Source: an uncultured Collinsella sp. (GTDB taxonomy: Bacteria; Actinomycetota; Coriobacteriia; Coriobacteriales; Coriobacteriaceae). From it: DNA of 17,105 nucleotides. Made by a program: the position numbers and the translations under genes. A model generated the notes under the pieces. It searched no databases and was not told the DNA's origin. It saw nothing but the letters and a program-made list of their open reading frames with translations. Location of the stretch: contig UQIC01000043.1 of assembly GCA_900540985.1 (NCBI GenBank), positions 1 to 17,105 on the forward strand, written 5' to 3'. This document shows positions 6,810-13,523 of the stretch, one piece after another (position 1 is the stretch's first letter; the number at the start of each line of letters is the position of its first letter).

Positions 6810-7994
6810 ATGATCAACGAAACTATGTATGCTCGCGGTGCGGAAAGCTCCATCATCCGTGAGATTTTTAGCTATGGCCTTGAGCGCAAGGCGCAGATCG
6901 GTGCGGAAAACGTGTTCGATTTCTCACTGGGCAACCCGAGCGTTCCGGCACCCGCTGCTGTGGCTGAGTCGATTAAGAAGGCCCTGGAGCTGCCGAGCGA
7001 CCAGCTGCACGGCTACACGCCCGCACCGGGCCTGCCGCAGTGCCGTACCGCCGTGGCCGAGTCGCTCAACCGCCGTTTTGGCACGAGCTATGAGGGCAAG
7101 GATGTCTTTATGACGGTGGGTGCGGCGGCTTCGCTCACCTGCACGCTCAACGCGATTACCAATCCGGGCGACGAGGTCATCGTTATCGCCCCGTACTTCC
7201 CGGAGTATCGCGTGTGGATTGAGAAGGCCGGCTGTACGTGTGTTGAGGCGCTCGCCGATGAAGATACGTTCCAGCTGAGCGTGGACAACGTGCTCAAGGC
7301 GATCAGCGATAAGACGGCGGCCGTCATCATCGACTCGCCCAACAATCCGACCGGTGCCGTATATACACGCGACACGCTGACGCGACTGGCCAATGTTCTG
7401 TGCGAGGCCAACGCTCAGCGCGATCCCGAGAATCCGATTATGCTCATCTCGGATGAGCCGTACCGCGAGATCGTGTACGGTGCCGAGGTGCCTTGGCTAC
7501 CTTCGATCTACGAGCACACCGTGGTGTGCTACTCGTATTCCAAGTCGCTTTCGCTGCCGGGCGAGCGTGTGGGGTGGATCCTGGTTCCCAATACGAATCC
7601 TCAGGCAGCTCGTTTAATGCCCGCCGTTGCCGGTGCCGCCCGTACGCTGGGTTTTGTATGCGCACCGGCGCTCTTCCAGCGCGTAATTATCGACTGCATC
7701 GATGAGCCGAGCGATGTCGAGGCCTATGCGCGCAACCGCACCGCGCTTACCGACGCACTAGCGGAGTACGGCTACACCTATGTTGAGCCGGATGGTGCAT
7801 TCTACCTGTGGGTGAAGGCGCTGGAACCCGATGCGAATGCGTTTTGCGAGCGTGCAAAGAAGTATGAGTTGCTTGCGGTTCCCTCGGACAGCTTTGGTAT
7901 GCCGGGTTGGTTCCGCCTGGGCTATTGCGTGAGTTACGAAACGATTATCAATTCGCTACCCGCTTGGAAACAGTTGGCGGACGAATATCGTTAA
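6810..7994 (+). CDS. Pyridoxal phosphate-dependent class I/II aminotransferase
   Basis: A 394-residue fold-type I PLP enzyme of the aspartate aminotransferase superfamily. It should move an amino group between an amino acid and a 2-oxo acid; the substrate cannot be read from the sequence. Visible residues are Y69 in HGYTPAPGLP, NNPTG (178-182), the cofactor-contacting DEPY (215-218), the Schiff-base lysine K245 in SYSKSLSLPGERVG with R253 binding the phosphate, and the carboxylate-binding arginine R369 in FRLGY. The ATG at 6810 is chosen because GAAAGGGG (6797-6804) precedes it. The frame stays open upstream to 6711, but only because it runs into the inverted repeat. The gene appears monocistronic. 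No pathway neighbour identifies the substrate. Confidence 0.93.
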   Translation: MINETMYARGAESSIIREIFSYGLERKAQIGAENVFDFSLGNPSVPAPAAVAESIKKALELPSDQLHGYTPAPGLPQCRTAVAESLNRRFGTSYEGKDVFMTVGAAASLTCTLNAITNPGDEVIVIAPYFPEYRVWIEKAGCTCVEALADEDTFQLSVDNVLKAISDKTAAVIIDSPNNPTGAVYTRDTLTRLANVLCEANAQRDPENPIMLISDEPYREIVYGAEVPWLPSIYEHTVVCYSYSKSLSLPGERVGWILVPNTNPQAARLMPAVAGAARTLGFVCAPALFQRVIIDCIDEPSDVEAYARNRTALTDALAEYGYTYVEPDGAFYLWVKALEPDANAFCERAKKYELLAVPSDSFGMPGWFRLGYCVSYETIINSLPAWKQLADEYR

Positions 7995-8028
7995 AAGTAA
8001 AGCGCTCTGCCTACAATGTTTTACGTGA

Positions 8029-8059
8029 AACGGGGTTTGGTGTTAAGCCGGACCCCGTT
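8029..8059 (+). other. Stem-loop in the aminotransferase-PHP gap
   Basis: AACGGGGTTTGG (8029-8040) pairs with CCGGACCCCGTT (8048-8059), including two G-T wobbles, around a 7-nt loop. Only TTGTC follows, so it is at best a weak terminator for the aminotransferase gene. It could equally be a leader structure or a 3'-end stabiliser. Confidence 0.4.
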
Positions 8060-8092
8060 GTCATGGACGTTGTGTCTTTGGGATGGAGTGGT

Positions 8093-8122
8093 TTTACGAC
8101 TATCGAAGGCTATGCGTACAAT
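8093..8122 (+). promoter_or_regulatory. Putative promoter of the PHP phosphoesterase gene
   Basis: TTTACG (8093-8098, 4 of 6 to TTGACA) and TACAAT (8117-8122, 5 of 6 to TATAAT) are separated by 18 bp. The -10 lies 38 nt before the start codon. It is placed after the stem-loop at 8029-8059, which suits independent transcription. Confidence 0.42.
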
Positions 8123-8159
8123 GAATATAAGCGACGGCCGTGCCAGATAAGGAGACCTG

Positions 8160-8981
8160 ATGCCCTACCTGCTTTCTTGCGACATTCATACCCATACGAT
8201 GTTCTCTGCGCATGCATATTCGACCATTGAGGAGAATGTGTACTGGGCGGCAGAGCGTGGCCTGCAGGTGCTCGGATCTGCCGACCATCTGAGCTCTATG
8301 GTTACGGCTTGCCCCAATGACCTGCGCAGTTACCAATTCTTTATCAACCAGGATATCTGGCCGCGCATTTGGAGCGGCGTGCTGGTGCTGCGTGGCGCCG
8401 AGGCCGATATCGTTTCGCTGGACGGAAGCCTGTTTGGCGAGGACACTCCTGTCACGCTCGATATCGCCGGCGATTCGTACAGCCGTCAGCATTCGCTGTT
8501 CGATTTGGTTACGCGTAATTTGGATTATTTGGTTGCAAGCGTGCATAATCCGCAGATTGCTAAGGGCGCGACGCTGGCCCAGGCGACCGAGATGTATATC
8601 AATGCCCTGGAGCACCCCAAGGTGTTCATGCTGGGTCACACGGGGCGTTCGGGCGTGCCGTTCGATATCGACGAGGTGCTGTTGGCGGCTAAGGCCAAGC
8701 ACAAGATTATCGAGATCAACAACCATAGTCTTGAACACGGTGTTGACACTGAGCATTGGGCCGTATGCCGCAAGATCGCCGAGCGCTGCGCCGAGCTGAG
8801 CGTGGGCATTGGCGTGTCGACCGATGCCCACATTGGCATGGCCATTGGCAAGCTCGATCACGCGCGCAAGATGCTCGACGAGATTCACTTCCCGCTGGAT
8901 TTGATCGTGACGCGCGACCGCGAGACGCTGCTGCGCGAGATGGCGGCAGCCGGCGTGTGCGATCTGCGCAATGGGATGTAG
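8160..8981 (+). CDS. YcdX-like PHP-domain metal-dependent phosphoesterase
   Basis: A 273-residue PHP-domain protein, probably a cytoplasmic phosphatase with a three-metal site as in the YcdX family. Candidate ligands appear in the expected order: H10 and H12 (DIHTHT), H18, H43 (ADH), E81 (RGAEADI), H129 (SVHNP), H160 (GHTGRSG), and D222-H224 (STDAH). The full set argues for an active hydrolase rather than a degenerate domain. Residues 184-189 (IEINNH) match the strand preceding the last ligands. The natural substrate is unknown. AAGGAG (8149-8154) lies 5 nt before the ATG. The gene is followed by a strong terminator, so it is probably monocistronic or the last gene of its unit. Confidence 0.92.
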   Translation: MPYLLSCDIHTHTMFSAHAYSTIEENVYWAAERGLQVLGSADHLSSMVTACPNDLRSYQFFINQDIWPRIWSGVLVLRGAEADIVSLDGSLFGEDTPVTLDIAGDSYSRQHSLFDLVTRNLDYLVASVHNPQIAKGATLAQATEMYINALEHPKVFMLGHTGRSGVPFDIDEVLLAAKAKHKIIEINNHSLEHGVDTEHWAVCRKIAERCAELSVGIGVSTDAHIGMAIGKLDHARKMLDEIHFPLDLIVTRDRETLLREMAAAGVCDLRNGM

Positions 8982-9001
8982 CGGAGTTTATAAACCAAGC
9001 G

Positions 9002-9034
9002 AAGGGGGCGGCCCAGACGGGTCGCCCCCTTTCT
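9002..9034. terminator. Terminator between the PHP gene and the RNA methyltransferase gene
   Basis: AAGGGGGCGGCCC (9002-9014) pairs with GGGTCGCCCCCTT (9019-9031), including one G-T pair, around AGAC. TTCTTG follows on the plus strand. The minus-strand reading has a weaker T-tract (CTTCGC), so it mainly serves the PHP gene and perhaps also the convergent gene ending at 9060. Confidence 0.85.
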
Positions 9035-9059
9035 TGTCCCAAAAATCTACTGAGGTTGG

Positions 9060-10508
9060 TTAGCGGCGTTCGAGGACCGCTACGGTTTCGGTGTGGTCGG
9101 TATGGGGGAACATGTCGACTGGCGTGATCTTGAGCAGGCGATAGCCTCCGTCGAGGAGCTGGTGCAGGTCGCGCTCTTGGGTCACGGGGTTGCAGCTGAT
9201 ATAGGTGATGCGGCGCGGCTTAAGTGCGCAGGCAGCTTCGAGGAACTCGGAGGTAGAGCCGGCGCGCGGCGGGTCGATGGAAAGGACGTCGATCCGCTCG
9301 TTGTTATCGGCGGCATCCAGGATGTAATCGGTGGCGTCGTCGACCATAAACCAAGCGCTGCGGGTGAGGCCGTTGAGCTCGGCATTGCGGCGTGCGTCGG
9401 CAATGCCCGCCGGGTTGCGCTCCACGCCGAGCAGCATAATGCCGATACCCTTGTTCTGGGCGTCTTTAGCTGTGCAAAGACCGATGGTACCGCTGCCACA
9501 GTAGGCATCCATGAGCACATCGCCCTGGTGCAAATCCATGCCGTCGATAGCGAGCTGATAGAGCAGCTCGGTCTGTTGCGGGTTGGTCTGATAAAACGCG
9601 GTGGGGGAGATGTCGAATTCGCAGCCGAGCAGCTGGTCGCGCATGCATTCGGCGCCATACACGATGCGGGTTTCCTCGCCGAGGATGGCGTTGCCGGGAC
9701 GTCCGTTGATGTTTTGGGCGACGGTGACGATGCGCGGATCGAGTGCGGCGACAGCCTCAAAGAACTCCTGCGCATGCGGCAAGTCGCGCTGAGCGGTCAC
9801 GAGCGTGACCATGACCTGGTCGGTACGCCAACCGCAGCGGACGACGGCATAGCGGAGCAAGCCCAGATGCTTGTCCTCGTTAAAGGCGGGAATGTGCAGG
9901 CGCTCAGCTTCACGCGCGATGCCGTTAAGAATTTGTCGGGCGCCCGGTGCCTCGACGGGGCATTCGGGTACGGCAACGATCTTGTGCGTGCCGCGCTCAA
10001 AAAAGCCGCAGCGGACAGCGCCCTCTTTGCCGGGGGCAAAGGGAGTGGCGGCCTTATGGCGAAAACCGCGCGGCGCAGGATATTTGCCCGGGTCGCCCAG
10101 GGTGACTCCCATACCGCGAATAGGATCTACAGCAATGCCTTCACGCTCACAAAGCGAAGCAAAAAGCTCCTCCATAGCAGCCTGCTTAGCTGCCAACTGC
10201 TTTTTATAAGGACGATTGAGCGCCGTGCACCCACCGCAAGATTTCATGATCGAACAGGGAGACTTGGGGTCCACGGCCTTACGCGCAGACGAAACCCGAT
10301 CTTTATGCGAGCGCTTGGAGCGAGTCTGAGATGCCTTATCCTCGTTCCGACGAGAGCCGGGACGCTTGGCCTTAGCCTTGCCCTTGGCCGACTTACCCTT
10401 CGCGTCCTGAGACGACTTGGATTTCTTAGAAGATTTTTTCTCCTCTGACCCCTCAGCCGCCTCGATCAAAGCACGACGAGCCTTACGCTCCGCACGAGAT
10501 TCTGCCAT
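9060..10508 (-). CDS. TrmA/RlmD-family RNA (uracil-C5)-methyltransferase with basic N-terminal extension
   Basis: A 482-residue SAM-dependent enzyme that methylates C5 of a uridine in rRNA or tRNA. Four cysteines suited to a [4Fe-4S] cluster are C85, C91, C94 (C-x5-CGGC) and C183 (ECPVEAP). The methyltransferase domain has the SAM motif DAYCGSGTIGL (334-344), GVERN (361-365), IDPPRAG (411-417), the catalytic cysteine C439 in YISCNP, and the likely base E474 in HTDHTETVAVLERR. Residues 1-78 are Lys/Arg/Ser-rich and replace the TRAM domain found at this position in RlmD. Whether the target is 23S U1939, U747 or tRNA U54 cannot be told from sequence. The ATG at 10506-10508 follows GTGGGG at 12-nt spacing. 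The gene faces the PHP gene and is divergent from the ABC operon. Confidence 0.93.
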   Translation of the reverse strand: MAESRAERKARRALIEAAEGSEEKKSSKKSKSSQDAKGKSAKGKAKAKRPGSRRNEDKASQTRSKRSHKDRVSSARKAVDPKSPCSIMKSCGGCTALNRPYKKQLAAKQAAMEELFASLCEREGIAVDPIRGMGVTLGDPGKYPAPRGFRHKAATPFAPGKEGAVRCGFFERGTHKIVAVPECPVEAPGARQILNGIAREAERLHIPAFNEDKHLGLLRYAVVRCGWRTDQVMVTLVTAQRDLPHAQEFFEAVAALDPRIVTVAQNINGRPGNAILGEETRIVYGAECMRDQLLGCEFDISPTAFYQTNPQQTELLYQLAIDGMDLHQGDVLMDAYCGSGTIGLCTAKDAQNKGIGIMLLGVERNPAGIADARRNAELNGLTRSAWFMVDDATDYILDAADNNERIDVLSIDPPRAGSTSEFLEAACALKPRRITYISCNPVTQERDLHQLLDGGYRLLKITPVDMFPHTDHTETVAVLERR

Positions 10509-10548
10509 GAATTAACCCCACTATTAAATAAAAGAAAAGTCCGAAGCA

Positions 10549-10554
10549 ATTGTA
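10549..10554 (-). promoter_or_regulatory. Possible -10 element of the RNA methyltransferase gene
   Basis: The minus-strand reading is TACAAT, 40 nt before the start codon. No good -35 is visible. It is the fourth TACAAT found at a promoter-like distance in this window. Confidence 0.3.
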
Positions 10555-10563
10555 CCGTGCATT

Positions 10564-10611
10564 CAACGTGCCCGTTTGGAGAGGAGGCTATTTAAGGTTT
10601 CGAGCACGTTG
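10564..10611. repeat. Small inverted repeat flanking the large palindrome
   Basis: CAACGTGC (10564-10571) and GCACGTTG (10604-10611) are perfect 8-bp inverted repeats with a 32-bp spacer. The right arm abuts the 36-bp palindrome starting at 10615, so it may mark the edge of the same element. Confidence 0.5.
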
Positions 10612-10771
10612 TCTCCCGGCTGAGTGGCGCCCGGCGCGGAGTTTAATTTGTCGCGAGTTCCGCACGAACAGGAGGCCACTTAATGTGGCCTCCGTCGTGA
10701 GCAGGACTGTAGAGCAGCAAATTAAACTCCGCGCCGGGCGCCACTCAGCCGGGTGCTCCAACCTAGTGCTC
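10602..10771. repeat. Nested palindromic element (MITE-like) with perfect 36-bp arms
   Basis: Positions 10615-10650 (start CCCGGCTGAGTGGCGCCCGG) are the exact reverse complement of 10718-10753. The 67-nt centre contains a second hairpin, GGAGGCCAC (10671-10679)/GTGGCCTCC (10685-10693), with CACGA (10663-10667)/TCGTG (10695-10699) pairing outside it. Beyond the perfect arms, GAGCAC-GTTG (10602-10611) matches CAAC-GTGCTC (10759-10771) imperfectly, giving about 170 bp in all. There is no protein-coding frame of note and no T-tract, which argues against a simple terminator. Such perfect arms suggest a recent insertion or a selected structure. Confidence 0.85.
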
Positions 10772-10809
10772 CATGCGTGCTTTCCGTCTTGCGCAGGACT
10801 GTAGAGCAG
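10701..10809 (+). repeat. 17-bp direct repeat with a diverged second copy of the palindrome half
   Basis: GCAGGACTGTAGAGCAG occurs exactly at 10701-10717 and 10793-10809. Both copies are followed by similar sequence (CAAATTAAACTCCGCGCCG versus GAAACTTAATTACGCGCCG) and preceded by GTCGTGA or GTCTTGC. The second copy therefore looks like a decayed half-element next to the intact palindrome. Confidence 0.75.
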
Positions 10810-10858
10810 GAAACTTAATTACGCGCCGCTCCCCGCCCACGCCGGGCAAACCCTCCCT

Positions 10859-10886
10859 TGTACTTTATCAAGGTAGAGTGTATGAT
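10859..10886 (+). promoter_or_regulatory. Putative promoter of the ABC importer operon
   Basis: TATGAT (10881-10886) is a 5-of-6 match to the -10 consensus, with TTGTAC (10859-10864) 16 bp upstream as a weak -35. The -10 lies 57 nt before the lipoprotein start codon. It is the best promoter candidate in this gap and sits clear of the palindromic element. Confidence 0.42.
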
Positions 10887-10904
10887 TCTGGACGTTACAC
10901 GACT

Positions 10905-10924
10905 CACTTTACTTAACTAAAGTG
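10905..10924. promoter_or_regulatory. Operator-like palindrome upstream of the ABC importer operon
   Basis: CACTTTA-CTTAAC-TAAAGTG is a perfect 7-bp inverted repeat with a 6-bp spacer. It starts 18 bp after the putative -10 and ends before the ribosome binding site. Its size and place fit a repressor site near the transcription start. The cognate regulator is not in the window. Confidence 0.45.
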
Positions 10925-10942
10925 CCATCAAGGGGGAATACC

Positions 10943-11803
10943 ATGAATACCGATATGTCTCGTCGTCAGTTTGCTGGTCTAGCCGGCTCGCTTGCCACGG
11001 TGCTTGGCCTTGGTCTTGTCGGCTGCGGCGGTGGTGCCGGCAAGGGCTCCGCTGCAGGCTCTGCCGCGGCCAAGGATGTGAAGGGTGCTGCGGAGTCCAA
11101 GAAGCTCGTGGTGGGCTTTGATAAGTCCTATCCTCCGTACGGCTTTGTGGGCGACGATGGCGAGTACACCGGCTTTGATCTCGATCTGGCCAAGGCTGTT
11201 GCCGATAAGCAGGGCTGGGAGGTCAAATACGAGGCCATCGACTGGGACGCCAAGGATACGCTGCTCAACTCGGGTGCCATCAACTGCATCTGGAACGGCT
11301 TTACCATGGAGGGTCGCGAGGACGATTACACGTTCTCCGAGCCGTACATGCTCAACGAGCAGGTGCTGGTGGTAAAGAAGGATGCGGGCATCAAGAGCTG
11401 GGACGATCTTGCCGGTAAGACCGTGATTACCCAGACCGATTCCGCTGCGCAGGATGTGCTCGAGGGTGACCAGAAGGATCTGGCGGCGACGTTTGCCACG
11501 CTCGACACGATCGGCGAGTACAACACGGCCTTTATGCAGCTCGAGAGCGGCGCGGTCGATGCCGTGGCTTGCGACCTTTCGATTGCCCAGTATCAGCTTG
11601 CCGCCAAGCCCGATGCCTATACGCAGCTTGATGAGCCGCTGTCCAGCGAGAACTACGCTGTCGGCTTTAAGAAGGGCGACACCAAGTCGGCCGACGCCGT
11701 GACCGAGTCGCTCAAGGCGCTCTACGAGGACGGCACGGTCAGGGACCTGTGCGACAAGTATTCAAGCTATGGTCTATCTTTCGATAATTGGGTGCTCAAG
11801 TAA
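10943..11803 (+). CDS. Amino acid ABC transporter substrate-binding lipoprotein
   Basis: A 286-residue periplasmic-binding-protein family 3 receptor (polar amino acid type), anchored outside the membrane. The signal peptide has a Tat-like SRRQF motif (6-10), a hydrophobic core and lipobox LVGC with acylated C28, followed by a Gly/Ala/Ser linker to about 52. The mature domain starts KLVVGFDKSYPPYGF and has the family pattern YTGFDLDLAKAVA (76-88). Further matches are the WNGFTMEGRE segment (118-126), SEPYM (132-136) and the lobe-2 DDLAGKTVITQTDSAAQD (154-171). The exact ligand is unclear. AAGGGGG (10930-10936) lies 6 nt before the ATG at 10943; the frame opens earlier, at 10922, without such a site. 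Its stop overlaps the permease start. Confidence 0.93.
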   Translation: MNTDMSRRQFAGLAGSLATVLGLGLVGCGGGAGKGSAAGSAAAKDVKGAAESKKLVVGFDKSYPPYGFVGDDGEYTGFDLDLAKAVADKQGWEVKYEAIDWDAKDTLLNSGAINCIWNGFTMEGREDDYTFSEPYMLNEQVLVVKKDAGIKSWDDLAGKTVITQTDSAAQDVLEGDQKDLAATFATLDTIGEYNTAFMQLESGAVDAVACDLSIAQYQLAAKPDAYTQLDEPLSSENYAVGFKKGDTKSADAVTESLKALYEDGTVRDLCDKYSSYGLSFDNWVLK

Positions 11804-12456
11804 TGTCTATTCAGGTCATGATGCAGATGCTTGGCCAGGGTTTCTTGGTCAGTTTGCAGTTGTTTGTGCTGACGCTGTTGGGGTCGATTCCGCTGGGAAT
11901 CCCCGTGGCGTTTATGCGCATGAGCAAAATTGCGCCGCTCCGCTGGATTGCGCGCATCTACATTTCGGTCATGCGCGGTACGCCGCTCATGCTTCAGATG
12001 TTTGCCATCTACTTTGCCCCGTACTACGTGTTCGGCATTTCGCTCACGCCCGATTCCAAGTGGACGGCGTGCGTCGTAGCGTTCATCATCAACTACGCCG
12101 GTTACTTTGCCGAGATCTATCGCTCGGGCCTGCAGTCCATTCCGCGCGGTCAATACGAGGCCGCCGAGGTGCTGGGCTACTCGCGCCTGCAGACGTTTTT
12201 GTACATTGTGATGCCGCAGGTTGCCAAGCGTATTCTGCCGGCGATGGGCAACGAGATCATCACGCTGGTCAAGGACACGTCGCTGGCGTTTGCCATCGGC
12301 GTGGGGGAGATGTTCTCGACGGCCAAGGCGCTGGTCGCCTCGCAAGTGAGCATGGTGCCGTTTGCGATTGCGGCGTTGATCTACTGGGTCTTTAACTTTG
12401 TGGTCGAGATGCTGCTGGGCGCCGCCGAGAAAAAATTGGATTACTACCATGATTAA
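11803..12456 (+). CDS. Amino acid ABC transporter permease (HisM/GlnP type)
   Basis: A 217-residue inner membrane permease with about five hydrophobic segments (about 13-38, 56-78, 86-106, 152-170, 184-206). The N-terminal region carries the family pattern RGTPLMLQMF (58-67). The EAA loop that docks the ATPase is at 119-150 (EAAEVLGYSRLQTF...LPAMGN), followed by KDTSLAFAIGVGEM. It should homodimerise, since no second permease is encoded. The start is the ATG at 11803, overlapping the lipoprotein stop as TAATG, which indicates translational coupling. Its 3' end overlaps the ATPase start by 8 nt. Confidence 0.94.
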   Translation: MSIQVMMQMLGQGFLVSLQLFVLTLLGSIPLGIPVAFMRMSKIAPLRWIARIYISVMRGTPLMLQMFAIYFAPYYVFGISLTPDSKWTACVVAFIINYAGYFAEIYRSGLQSIPRGQYEAAEVLGYSRLQTFLYIVMPQVAKRILPAMGNEIITLVKDTSLAFAIGVGEMFSTAKALVASQVSMVPFAIAALIYWVFNFVVEMLLGAAEKKLDYYHD

Positions 12457-13213
12457 TTCGGTAATGAATATAGCGAACGCGCGTAAGGCGTTTGGCGGCA
12501 ATGAGGTGCTCAAGGATATCTCGCTTGAGGTGAAGCGTGGCGAGGTCGTGGCGATTATCGGGCCTTCGGGTGGCGGCAAGTCCACGCTGCTGCGGTGTGC
12601 CACGCTGCTCGAGACACTCGACGGAGGCTCGCTCTCGTTTGGCGACCTTGCCGTTGCGACGGATGCGGGTTCGGGCGCGGTCTATGCGAAGGGCGATGTA
12701 CCCAAGCAGGCGCGCTCGCGATTCGGCCTGGTGTTCCAAAATTACAACCTGTTCCCGCACTATACCGTGATGAAAAACATCATCGACGCGCCGATCCGCG
12801 TGCTTAAGCGCCCGCGCGAGCAGGCGGAAGCTCGTGCGCATGAATTGATTGCTCAGATGGGGCTTGTGGACAACGAGAACAAGGTTCCGTGTGAGCTTTC
12901 GGGCGGTCAGCAACAGCGCGTGAGTATCGCCCGCGCCTTGGCGCTCGACCCGGAGATCTTGTTCTTTGACGAGCCGACCTCGGCGCTCGATCCCGAGCTA
13001 ACGGCCGAGGTGCTGCGTGTCATTAAAGACCTTGCCGCGCAGAATATGACGATGGTGATCGTGACCCACGCGATGCAGTTTGCGCGCGATGTTGCCGATC
13101 GCGTGGTCTTTATGGACGGAGGCCGCATTGTCGAGGAGGGTCCGGCCGAGCAGGTTATCAATCACCCGCGTGAGCAACGTACCCGTGAGTTCTTGAGCCG
13201 TATCGAGGGATAG
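12449..13213 (+). CDS. Amino acid ABC transporter ATP-binding protein (GlnQ/HisP type)
   Basis: A 254-residue ABC ATPase that energises the importer at the cytoplasmic face. Walker A GPSGGGKST is at 38-46. The Q-loop region LVFQNYNLFPHYTV, the signature LSGGQQQRVSIARAL, Walker B ILFFDEPTSALDP and the switch histidine in VTHAM follow in order. Between Walker A and the Q-loop, about 20 extra residues (VATDAGSGAVYAKGDVPKQA) may be a modest insertion. The ATG at 12449 overlaps the permease end by 8 nt; an alternative ATG at 12464 also lacks a strong ribosome binding site, so the start is uncertain by five codons. It is the last gene of the operon. Confidence 0.93.
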   Translation: MINSVMNIANARKAFGGNEVLKDISLEVKRGEVVAIIGPSGGGKSTLLRCATLLETLDGGSLSFGDLAVATDAGSGAVYAKGDVPKQARSRFGLVFQNYNLFPHYTVMKNIIDAPIRVLKRPREQAEARAHELIAQMGLVDNENKVPCELSGGQQQRVSIARALALDPEILFFDEPTSALDPELTAEVLRVIKDLAAQNMTMVIVTHAMQFARDVADRVVFMDGGRIVEEGPAEQVINHPREQRTREFLSRIEG

Positions 13214-13246
13214 GCTCAGGTATCTACTCAACTATTAATTGAGGCG

Positions 13247-13285
13247 AAGCCGCCGCAGGTCTTACGGTCTGTGGCGGCTTTTTGT
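13247..13285 (+). terminator. Terminator of the ABC importer operon
   Basis: AAGCCGCCGCAGG (13247-13259) pairs with TCTGTGGCGGCTT (13268-13280), including two G-T pairs. TTTTTG follows the stem at 13279-13284. Confidence 0.92.
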
Positions 13286-13523
13286 TTGCATCGACGGGGT
13301 TCAATAATCGCCCCACAAGCTTGTCTCTTCCTCTCGCCGCCTGTATTCATACGTGTGCCGAAAGGTGTGCATGGACGGTCGCCCGTGAGGGTAGGGTGGT
13401 GGCATAGGACATTTGGAGGGTGAGTCGGCTCGGCTGCCGACCATGCTGCTCCCGGGATGGCACCGACCGCGAACTCTCCCCGTTGGCGTCGCGCATTGCG
13501 CGCGGCCCTGCAAGGAGGTCATC
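13286..13523 (+). other. Leader region of the EF-G-like gene
   Basis: No gene of its own is seen here. Two hairpins are visible: GTCGGC (13424-13429)/GCCGAC (13436-13441), and CGCGC-ATT-GCGCG (13490-13502), which lies 10 nt before the AAGGAGGT ribosome binding site and could limit its access. TTGTCT (13321-13326) and TATTCA (13344-13349), 17 bp apart, are a very weak promoter match. The EF-G-like frame stays open back to a TTG at 13413, but the strong ribosome binding site at 13513 decides the start at 13524. Confidence 0.4.

Noticed and set aside
9093..10448. 451-codon plus-strand open frame opposite the RNA methyltransferase
   Set aside because: The minus strand encodes intact methyltransferase motifs. 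The plus frame has no ribosome binding site and no recognisable domain.
10615..10753. Large palindrome as an ordinary Rho-independent terminator
   Set aside because: No T-tract follows either arm, the loop is 67 nt, and no gene converges on it. Both neighbours diverge from this gap.
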